DNA of 20,932 nucleotides from positions 1 to 20,932 of the forward strand of contig JAKAMV010000067.1 of NCBI GenBank assembly GCA_021812735.1. Reading direction: 5' to 3'. Positions within the stretch are counted from its first letter, which is position 1, and each line of letters starts with the position of its first letter. Shown here one piece after another: positions 7,401 to 14,800 of this stretch. The stretch comes from Chloroflexota bacterium. Its GTDB lineage: Bacteria; Chloroflexota; Limnocylindria; Limnocylindrales; CSP1-4. The position numbers and the translations under genes are program-made. Under the pieces are notes generated by a model. The model saw only the letters and a list, made by a program, of their open reading frames with translations. It did no database searches and was not told the origin of the DNA.

Positions 7401-8931
7401 CGGCGGGATCCAGGACCGTGAGGTCCAGGATGGCCTGGGCCGGGTCGGGTTTCCGCGCGGCCTCGTCGAGCACGGGGTCGAGCGCGGAGTCGAGCAACTC
7501 GGTGATGAGCGCGGTCGGCGTGTAGTAGGAGCCGGTGGTCTTGCGCTCGTGGCCGGCGGCCGAGCGGAGCGCGAAGCTGCCGGCCACGGTGTCGAGCTCG
7601 GGGTGCAGCTCGAGGAGCGACTCGTAGATGGAGCCGAGCTCCTCGGAGCCCAGGTTGCGGTAGTCGACGATCCGCCGGACCCCCTTCTCCTCGATGGTGG
7701 CGAGCCGGCGCACCGCGTCGAGCAGGTCGGCGTTGGCGATCGCGGCGGCGTCGAGATGCGGACAGGCCTCGGGGCCGAAGAGGAAGCCGCCGAGCGGCGG
7801 GAGGCCGATGGCCGGCGCGCCGTCCTCGCTCCCCAGGGCGCGGACGACCACGCTGAACCCCGCGTAGAGGTCGGCGTGCCGGGTGCCCCTGCGGCGTTCG
7901 GCCAGGTGGCGCAGGCGGGCCGTCGAGTAGTACTGCCCGTAGCGCTCGCGGGCCCGCGTGCTCGCCTGCGGGTCCAGGAGCAGGTCCCGGTCCTCCGCCA
8001 CGAAGAGCAGGATCAGCCGATACACCAGGCGCAGCAGCTCGCGGTAGTAGTCCTGGGTGGTGAGCGCGCCTGCCACGAGCGCGCGCCGGAGCTCGCCGTT
8101 GGCGGGATGGCGCAGGAACCCCGACCCCAGCGCTTCGATCGCCTCCTGCACGCCATCCCGCAGCTTGTCGCGGGCCCGGGTCCCGCTCTCGGCGGCCGCC
8201 GCGCTCCAGCGCTCGATCCAGGCACCATCGGCCCGCGGGGCGCTCCCTTCCTCCGCGTCCTCCGGCACCCGCGGCTCCAGGCGGGTGCGGTGGGCGAGGT
8301 GCCAGAGGAGTGCGAAGTCGGCGTAGGCCTCGCCCGCGAAGATCGCCTCCAGGTCGAACTCCACGTAGGCCTGCCGGGTCAGCGAGGCGTTGTCCCGCAG
8401 GAGGCGCAGGGTCCGGCCGTTGCTGACGATCCCCCACAGGCGCTCGGGGCTGCGGTTCAGCAGCTCCTGCACAAGGCCATGCGGAGACTGGCCGGCGGCG
8501 CCCGCGACGCCGCGGCTGCGCCGGTCGAGCGGCACGTGCGCCCCCACCAGGTGGAGCGGGACCACCTCCGCGTAGGCGTGGCTCACCGGGTAGCTCTTGC
8601 CGTCGAGCTCGACCGCCCGGACCGGTGCCAGGCGGCCGTACCCGAGCTCCTCGAAGAGCGGCAGCAGGAAGCGCTCGCGGGTGGGCGTGGTGGCGGGATC
8701 CGAGTCGGGTAGCTGGTCCACCTCGGCGGCGAAGGTCGCCCAGGCGGACTGCAGGCGCAGCCAGGCCCGCGTGATGGCCTCGCCGAAGCGCTCGGTGCGG
8801 CGCAGGCCGTAGGTCGCCTCGGTGAACCCGGGCAGCGTCCGGTCCAGGGCCCGCACCCGTTCGAGCAGGTCAGGCGGCAGGATGCCGCCCTCGGTGCGGA
8901 CGAAGCCGACGCTACGTGTGCGGAGCTGCAT
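4465..8931 (-). CDS. drmMI: N6-adenine DNA methyltransferase, DrmMI/Eco57I-like, with C-terminal Tudor-like domain
   Basis: 1488 residues. Seen: an N-terminal domain of about 220 residues of the type found in type IIG enzymes (SYPVSHAYAEVVPLHLVG, 113-130; LWGIVSNGRTLRLLRDN, 165-181); GSYYTP (467-472); the S-adenosylmethionine motif LDPAAGSGHF (507-516); YGIDLNPMA (556-564); and catalytic GNPPW (781-785). After a Pro/Arg-rich linker (about 1340-1430), residues 1441-1488 resemble the Tudor-like tail of PcrA/UvrD (RHRSWGTGTI). Known: NPPW enzymes methylate adenine N6, and class I DISARM has a large methylase of this kind (DrmMI) marking self DNA. The gene starts three bases after the drmD-like stop, so it is co-transcribed and probably coupled; its own ribosome binding site is weak. 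No clear D-ExK nuclease triad is visible in the N-terminal domain. PglX of BREX is an alternative family, but no PglZ or other BREX gene is present. Confidence 0.87.
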   Translation of the reverse strand: MQLRTRSVGFVRTEGGILPPDLLERVRALDRTLPGFTEATYGLRRTERFGEAITRAWLRLQSAWATFAAEVDQLPDSDPATTPTRERFLLPLFEELGYGRLAPVRAVELDGKSYPVSHAYAEVVPLHLVGAHVPLDRRSRGVAGAAGQSPHGLVQELLNRSPERLWGIVSNGRTLRLLRDNASLTRQAYVEFDLEAIFAGEAYADFALLWHLAHRTRLEPRVPEDAEEGSAPRADGAWIERWSAAAAESGTRARDKLRDGVQEAIEALGSGFLRHPANGELRRALVAGALTTQDYYRELLRLVYRLILLFVAEDRDLLLDPQASTRARERYGQYYSTARLRHLAERRRGTRHADLYAGFSVVVRALGSEDGAPAIGLPPLGGFLFGPEACPHLDAAAIANADLLDAVRRLATIEEKGVRRIVDYRNLGSEELGSIYESLLELHPELDTVAGSFALRSAAGHERKTTGSYYTPTALITELLDSALDPVLDEAARKPDPAQAILDLTVLDPAAGSGHFLVAAAHRIARRLAQVRTGDEEPSPDAVRASLRDVIGRCLYGIDLNPMAVELCKVSLWMEAMDPGKPLSFLDHHIVLGNSLLGTTPRLLGEGIPDEAFAPLEGDDRRVVADLRRRNRQERGGQQVLAFGPAVSDLVRPVAEALEALEALPADSPAQLARKELAWADLQASAASARAKLVADAWCAAFVIEKRPGVPVLTQGMLRQLIAAPDRVDPALRDEVGRLAEQYRFFHPHLTFPGVFRVPPAGYEPEDPGAGWSGGFDVVLGNPPWERVKLQEKEWFAARRPDIAAASTAAARKRLIDRLAVDDPTLYRAWLAALRQADGESHLVRDSGRYPLCGRGDVNTYAVFAELMRNMIGGTGRSGVIVPSGIATDDTTKFFFRDLVEHGSLASLFDFENKRIFPAVHSSYKFCLLTLTGSRRPVRAAEFVFFAHATADLADPERRFTLSAEDFALLNPNTRTCPIFRSRRDAEITKAIYRRVPVLANEEGREAGNPWGVSFMAMFHMSNDSGLFRTREQLEADGWRLEGNVFIRKSERYLPLYEAKMVHQFDHRFGDYRMQPPGSGDTQLPDMPVAFLADPDYAVLPRYWVAEDEVAAQLSGRWDRGWLLGWRDICRSTDVRTVIAAVIPRAAVGDKFLLMMPALPSRSVAALLPALDSCVFDYCARQKLGGTSLKYYVMKQLPVLPPAQLAESPPWQRSGSAAEWTLPRVLELTYTAWDLYGFARDLGWDGPPFRYDPERRALLRAELDAAFFHLYGIERDDVDYIMDTLPIVRKHDEQAHGEYRTKRLVLEAYDAMADATRSGRPYRTILDPPPADPSVAHPPRPGEPPGRWIEPDEGRRAGAHAVTGAPLEAVAGSPARSAYPGRRTHGMPGSRAVDRRPGWPAATAGTDGTAQGSLDQLARSALAGDAWLPESAIDPAELQPGRAVRHRSWGTGTIVWVRGAGHSTSLVVRFPSGDHEIVFGLGMLEFAS

Positions 8932-8934
8932 CGC

Positions 8935-11802
8935 CTACGCCGGGACGTGCGGCAGGTACATGTAAACGCCGATGACGTCCACGGGAAGGCGCGGCTCGAC
9001 GAGGGTGCCCCCGGTCAGTCGGGCGGCGCTCCGCACGCGCTCGTGGCTGTCGCGCAGCTCGACGGCGCGGCGGCTGGCGTAGTCGTCGAGGTGCGGCCGC
9101 AGCGCCGGCAACCCCTCGATGAGCTGGCGAACGGCCTGGCGCTGCTGCTCCGGGACCACGTTGCCCGATGGGACCGCGTCGAACAGCCCCGCGACCTCAG
9201 CGTCGGGCAGCCAGTCGGGCGCCTCGGGATGGCCTCGGAAGGCCACCATGCGGGCCTCCTCGGCGATCAGCTGGCCGCGCCCGGCGCTCGCGAGGTCGTA
9301 CCGCAGGCGCAGCACGAGCGCCGTGGTCCGGGCCGCCACCGCGGTCGTGCGCACCGCGCCGCAGCGGCGGGCCGCTCCCCCCGCGACCGGGTCGAGCGCG
9401 GTGTCGATCACCCACGAGGCAAGTCCCTCCACGATCGGGTGCGTGCGGGTCAGCAGCAGCGTGTGCTCGTCGACGGGCTCTTCGAACCTCGCCTTGAAGC
9501 GACGGCCATCGCCGATCGTGGCGGCGATGTTGGTGGCCTCCACGAAGGCCCGGTGAGCGGCCGCGAGGTCCACGTCCAGGACGCCATTCGCGCGGACCGC
9601 GGCGCCGTGGCGCTGGAAGGTCTCGACCGCGAAGCGCTTGACGTCCACGCTGGACCCGATGGCCTCGCGGGTGGCACGCAGCGTTTCGCGCGCCACGTCG
9701 TCGACCTGGATCGCCCGCTGCGCGAAACGGCTTCGCGAGCGCTGCTCGGCCTCCGCCGCCCGGTCCCACGCACGGTGCAGGTCGTCCTTGCGCGGTTTCA
9801 CGAGGTCCTCGAAGAAGACCAGCTGCCTGGCCGCCACCTCGTCCTTGGGCTGCTTGAGGAGGATCCCCTCGAGGATCGCCTCCAGGACCGCGTTCGAGTC
9901 CACGGGCACGGGAACCGAGAAGCCCAGCGCGCTGCGGATCCGCTCGTGCTTGCGCAGGAGGACGTCGAGCACGAGCCCGTCGACCGGGTTGTCGGCACCG
10001 TAGAGCGTGGCGACCGCGACCGTGGGCTGGGGCTGGCCGTAGCGGTCCACGCGGCCCTCGCGCTGCTCGTGGCGGGTCGGGTTCCAGGCGAGGTCGTAGT
10101 GGACCACCGCGTCGAACCCGCGCTGGAGATTGATGCCCTCCGACAGACAGTCGGTGGCCACCAGCACGCGCCGCTCGTTGCGGGCAAGCTCGTTGACCCG
10201 GTCCTCGCGCTCTTCGGCCGGGAGCTCGCCGGTGACGGCGGCGACCGCGATCTCGCCAAACTCGCGTTTCACGGCCGGGCGCGCCAGCTCCTCGCGCAGG
10301 GCTTCCGCCACGTACTTGGCCGTGGCGATGTAACGGCAGAACACGATGGGGTTGCGTCCGTCGCGGAGCAGGTCCTTCACGAGCGCCATGCCGCGTGCCA
10401 GCTTGGGGTCGTTGCCGACCAGGGCCTCGGCCTCGTCGGCCAGCTCGCGCAGGCGGCGACGCGCGGCACTCGCGCCCGGCCCCGTGTCGGCGGCGGGATC
10501 CGCTTCCGCGCCTGGGACCACGTCGGCCCCCTCGGCGCTCTCGTCGTCCACCAGGTCGAGCACACTGCGGCGCCCGAGCTCCTCGATCTCGTCGTGGGTC
10601 AGCCCCTCGTCGGCGAAGGCCGCCCGGCTGCGCAGGGTCTCGACCGCGGCGCGCGGGCTCGACGACACCGAGCGCAGGAGCGCGAGGGCCGCCCACCAGC
10701 GGATCCGCTGGCGCTGGACCGCTTCTCCGGGAACCTGGACCGTCTCGCGGGCGTACGCGAGCACCCGCTCGAGCAGGTGGCGGGAGGCAGGCGTCAGGCT
10801 GTACGTCGCGTCGATTGGGCGGTCGCGCGTGGGGAAAGGGGTCGTGGTGTCGAGATAGGCCCGGATGTCGCCCCGGCGGCGTTGCACGAAGTGGCGCGCC
10901 AGCTGCGCGCGCTGCCGCTCATCTGCTCCGCTGGCGAACCCGCGGAACGCGGGATCGAGGAAGCCGAGGAGCTCGCCGAAGGCCTCGTCCTTGCCGGAGT
11001 GGGGCGTCGCCGTGACGAGGAGGAGGTGGCGGTTCGGGTCGGCCGCGAGATCGCGCAGCAGGCGGTAGCGCTGGTGGCGGGCGCCCCGGCCCGGGGACGC
11101 GTCGGTGCAGGTGTGCGCCTCGTCGACGATCACGAGCTCGGGCGCCTTGTAGACATACTCGTCGCGCCGGCTGTCGCTCTTGATGAAGTCCATCGAGACG
11201 ACGGTCGCGTCGAGCCGGTCGAACACCGACTCACCCGCGCGCAGGACGAGCTGGCGCTCGAGACGCGCGGCGGTGCCCGCGCCCACCAGCTCGGCGTCGA
11301 GGTGGAACTTCGTGCGCATCTCTGCCTGCCACTGCTCGGCAAGGTGCGGCGGGCAGAGGACCGAGATGCGCCGGATCTCGCCACGGTCGAGCAGCTCGCG
11401 GGCCACCAGCAGCGCTTCCACGGTCTTGCCGATCCCGACGTCGTCGGCGATCAGCATGCGGACCGGGTCCAGCCGCAGGGCCATGAGCAGCGGCACGAGC
11501 TGGTACGGCCGGGGCTCGACCGCGATACGCCCGAAGGAGCGAAATGGCCCGGCGCTGGCGCGTACCGACAGCCGCAGCGCGTCGAGGAGGAGGCGACCGG
11601 ACCGGTAGTCGCCCAGGTCGCGGTCGGGGTCGGGCGGCGGGACGGTGGCCGGCTCGACCGGCTCGAGCGAGCGCAGGATCCCCGCGATCTCCTCGTCCGA
11701 ACCGCCGAGCGGCCGGACCACGAGCAGCTCCTCGTCGGAGTCAGGTAGGACCACCCACTCGCGGCCGCGGGCGTGCACGAGGCTGCCGGGCGCGAAGGTC
11801 AC
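8935..11802 (-). CDS. drmD: SNF2/RapA-like helicase, DISARM DrmD-like
   Basis: 955 residues from the chosen GTG. Seen: SNF2-type motifs in order, namely DDVGIGKT (120-127), VIVDEAH (224-230), VTATPHSGK (263-271), ATDCLSEGINLQ (549-560) and QREGRVDRYGQ (580-590). Known: this is the HepA/RapA branch of SF2 ATPases, and class I DISARM contains such a protein, DrmD, beside its methylase. Inference: an ATP-driven double-stranded DNA translocase of the restriction complex. The frame stays open to 11985, but that extension is Arg/Pro/Cys-rich and overlaps the upstream gene's 3' end. The GTG at 11802 has GGAGG (11813-11809) six bases upstream and begins a protein-like sequence, MTFAPGSLVHARG. It starts 58 bases after the stop of the large helicase gene. 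A generic RapA-like protein remains possible; the DrmD call rests on length and neighbours. Confidence 0.82.
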   Translation of the reverse strand: MTFAPGSLVHARGREWVVLPDSDEELLVVRPLGGSDEEIAGILRSLEPVEPATVPPPDPDRDLGDYRSGRLLLDALRLSVRASAGPFRSFGRIAVEPRPYQLVPLLMALRLDPVRMLIADDVGIGKTVEALLVARELLDRGEIRRISVLCPPHLAEQWQAEMRTKFHLDAELVGAGTAARLERQLVLRAGESVFDRLDATVVSMDFIKSDSRRDEYVYKAPELVIVDEAHTCTDASPGRGARHQRYRLLRDLAADPNRHLLLVTATPHSGKDEAFGELLGFLDPAFRGFASGADERQRAQLARHFVQRRRGDIRAYLDTTTPFPTRDRPIDATYSLTPASRHLLERVLAYARETVQVPGEAVQRQRIRWWAALALLRSVSSSPRAAVETLRSRAAFADEGLTHDEIEELGRRSVLDLVDDESAEGADVVPGAEADPAADTGPGASAARRRLRELADEAEALVGNDPKLARGMALVKDLLRDGRNPIVFCRYIATAKYVAEALREELARPAVKREFGEIAVAAVTGELPAEEREDRVNELARNERRVLVATDCLSEGINLQRGFDAVVHYDLAWNPTRHEQREGRVDRYGQPQPTVAVATLYGADNPVDGLVLDVLLRKHERIRSALGFSVPVPVDSNAVLEAILEGILLKQPKDEVAARQLVFFEDLVKPRKDDLHRAWDRAAEAEQRSRSRFAQRAIQVDDVARETLRATREAIGSSVDVKRFAVETFQRHGAAVRANGVLDVDLAAAHRAFVEATNIAATIGDGRRFKARFEEPVDEHTLLLTRTHPIVEGLASWVIDTALDPVAGGAARRCGAVRTTAVAARTTALVLRLRYDLASAGRGQLIAEEARMVAFRGHPEAPDWLPDAEVAGLFDAVPSGNVVPEQQRQAVRQLIEGLPALRPHLDDYASRRAVELRDSHERVRSAARLTGGTLVEPRLPVDVIGVYMYLPHVPA

Positions 11803-11806
11803 GCCA

Positions 11807-11825
11807 CACCTCCGCGGTGGAGGTG
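11807..11825 (-). promoter_or_regulatory. Hairpin enclosing the ribosome binding site of the drmD-like gene
   Basis: CACCTCC (11807-11813) and GGAGGTG (11819-11825) form a perfect 7-bp stem with a 5-base loop. The GGAGG of the gene that starts at 11802 lies in the minus-strand 3' arm. The stem could mask the site until ribosomes translating the upstream gene approach, or the overlap may be chance in GC-rich DNA. Confidence 0.4.
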
Positions 11826-11860
11826 CACACGCCGCATCGCGTGGCGGCTGTGGGCAGCTG

Positions 11861-14800
11861 TCACGACCGACCTCCGAACACGCTCGGGTTCGCCTGGAAG
11901 ATCGCGGGCCAGGCCCGACGGTCCTCCGGGAACCGCAGCACGTAGTAGCCGGCCTCCTCCAGGCGAGCCTGCGCCGCCGCGTCACGCTCGCGCACGTCCC
12001 TGTACCGGTGCGGCGGCCCGTCCACGAAGACCGCGACGTACTCGTCCTCGTACAGGAAGTCGGGGCGCGCGTTCGCCGCCTCCAGGTAGTGCTGCGAGCG
12101 GGTGGGCAGCCGGTAGGCGCCCCGCTCGACCGCTTCCAGCCAGGCGCGCTCGAGGTCCGATTCTGCCGCGTGAGCGAGCGCCTCCACGTGCTCGGACCGC
12201 TCGTGGTACGTGGGCGATGGTTCGACCCGGGCGCTGGCGAGGCTGCGCAGCCAGTCCCGGATCGCGAAGCGATCCAGCAGTGGATGATCGTGCTGGTTCG
12301 TGTAGCTCATCAGGCAGTCGTAGCACGCCGCGGCGCAGGGGTCGCGGGCGCCCGGTGCGCGGCCGCGATCGGCTCCCGTCTCGGGATCGAAGTGACAGAT
12401 GTCCAACGCCGCGCGGGCCACCCTGCCGATCGCTTCCGGCTCGTGTACCAGGCGCCGCAGCACGCCCGCGCCACCCTCGGCTGCCTCGTACAGGAGAAGC
12501 AGCCGGCGGTCATGGTCGGAGGGCAGGGGTTCAGCAGCCAGCTCGGCGTCCTCCAACTGGTACTCCGCCTGCACCGCGACCTTGAGTGCGGCGGCGAGCG
12601 ACGCCATCTGGCGGACGGTGAGGTCTTGTGCAGGATCGACCAGCAGGATGTTCCGCGTGTCCTCCACGTAGGGGATCACCACGGCCTGGGCCTTGCCCAT
12701 CGGATCGTCGGAGTCGTCGGGGTCAACGTCGCTCCGTGCCCAGTACCCGCGCTCCGTGTCGAGGACGAAGCCGAGGCGCGCCTTGTTCGCTCGTCGGCGC
12801 CAGCCGACGTTGATCCGCCAGATGGTCGCGGCGGGCCCGAACGTCAGTTCGGCAAGCGGTGTCTCGCCGACCCGGACGGACGCGCGCTGCGCCACCGTCA
12901 CGCCCTCGTGCGTCGCGAAGCGGATCGCCGTGCGGATCTCGAAGCCGAGCCGCTGGCGCTCTTCCTCGTCCGAGGTGATCCGGTCCTGGCGGCGGGTCAC
13001 CACGTTGCGCAGGCGGAACAGCCGCTCGATCGGGGTGGGCAACAGCGCGCCGCAGTGGGAACAGAGGTCCGGCCCGGGCTCCGCGCCTCGGATCTCGTGG
13101 AGATAGCCGCACGCGTCGCAGTGCTTGGCGGACTCGGTGAGGAGGCGGTTGCCGTCACCTCGCTCCGGCGGGAGCAGCACCTGGGTGATGCGATAGCGCG
13201 ACCCTTCGTGGTACACGATGCTCCGCGGACCGAACTCGCTGATCGCCAGGAAACGCGGCCGGGACAGGTAGTCGTCGCGGCCCGAAGCGCCGCGACGCCC
13301 AGGGATCCATGCGCTGAGGGGCAGGCGCGGGAACGCGTACCCCGGCAGGAAGCCCTCGCTGGCGAAATAGCGGTAGGAGTAGAAGTCCGACTGCATGCGG
13401 GACTCGTCGGTTTCGCCGGTCAGCAGTTTCAGTTGCGCTTCTGCCTGATCGCGGAGCTGCTGGGCCTTGTTCCGTTCGCCGATCGGGCGGCTGTGGTCCC
13501 CGACGATCTCGTGTTGCAGGGCGCGGTTGCGCCACGCCGAGAGGTACAGGTCGCGCCAGCGGCCGCAGGCCGCGTCGAAGCGTGCCGGCGCCGCTGCGAG
13601 CGTCTCGTCGAGCCAGCCATCGGTGAACCACTCGGCCTCGCGAACCTGCGGGAGGGATCGCAGCAGCGACGCAGCCTTGGCCTGTGCGCGCAGCCGGGCG
13701 CCGCCGTCGTGGATCGCCGCCTCCACCGACGCTTTGAGCTCCATCCGCGGGGGGTCACCGTCGAGGTCGAGCAGATCGGCCAGGGAGGACTTGAGGTCCA
13801 GGTTGGTCTCGGCCAACCAGACGGCGTGGATGTGCGCGCGCACGAGGTCCTCGTTGGCAAGTTCGAGCCGTGGCGGCCGGACCTGACCCGACACCATGAG
13901 TTCCGGGCGGCGGAAGAAGTACTGGTCGTGGGAGCTGCCCCAGGCGCAGTAGTTGAAGAGCAGGGCGGGGCTTCCGCTGCGGCCCGCTCGCCCGGAACGC
14001 TGCGCATAGTTGGCCGGTGTGGGGGGCACGTTGCGCAGGCCGACCACGTTCAGTTCGGCGATGTCCACGCCGAGCTCCATGGTCGGGGAGCAGTACAGGA
14101 TGGGCAGGCGGCCTTCCCGGAAGGCCTCCTCGCGCTTCATGCGCTCGGCGGGCGGCACCTGGGCCGTGTGCTCCTTGGCCTCGAGCCCGGCGTTGGACGC
14201 GGCGGTCTGGCTGTAGAAACGGAGGAAGAACGGGTTGGGCCGGTGGCCACCCTTGGGAGGCCGCGGGACGCGGATCGGGTCCGAGAACGGGTGGGGAGCT
14301 TCGGCCGGGTGCCCGATCCAGCGGATGCCGGCAGCCTTGATCTGGTAACCACCGACCTCGCCAGGCTTCCTGGGCTCGTCCACGAGGGCGACGAGGCCCG
14401 CGATGCGCAACGCTTCGAATACTGCCCGGATGATCGCCTCGCGGTCCTCGAGGCGAAGCCGTCCTCCGGGAGGGGTCAGGTGTCGGGCGACGAACAGGCC
14501 CATCCCCCCACGACCCGAGATGTACCGATGACCCTGGAAGTCGCCCGGGCGGATGGATCGCGGATAGGCGACCGACGCCACCTCGAGCCGTTCGTCTTCG
14601 TCGACCGCCCAGGGCGGCATCAGGTACTGGCCGCTCCGATGACGCAGTTGCTCCTGCCAGCTGGCACTGAGGTAGTCGACCTGGATGGCGAGGCTCCGGC
14701 GCAGGTAGTCGAGCAGGGCCCTGGCAGCGGCCGCTCGCTTCTCGGGCGTCGCTGCCGCGAGCACCGGGTGACTCGTCGCCCAGACATCGTCGGCCCTGGT

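Noticed and set aside
4465..8931. Reading the methylase as BREX PglX.
   Set aside because: No PglZ, BrxC or BrxL gene is present, while SNF2 and DUF1998 helicases adjoin it, which fits DISARM better.
11803..11985. Extended N-terminus for the SNF2 helicase beginning at 11985.
   Set aside because: The extension is Arg/Pro/Cys-rich, overlaps the upstream gene by about 125 bases and ignores the strong GGAGG before GTG 11802.
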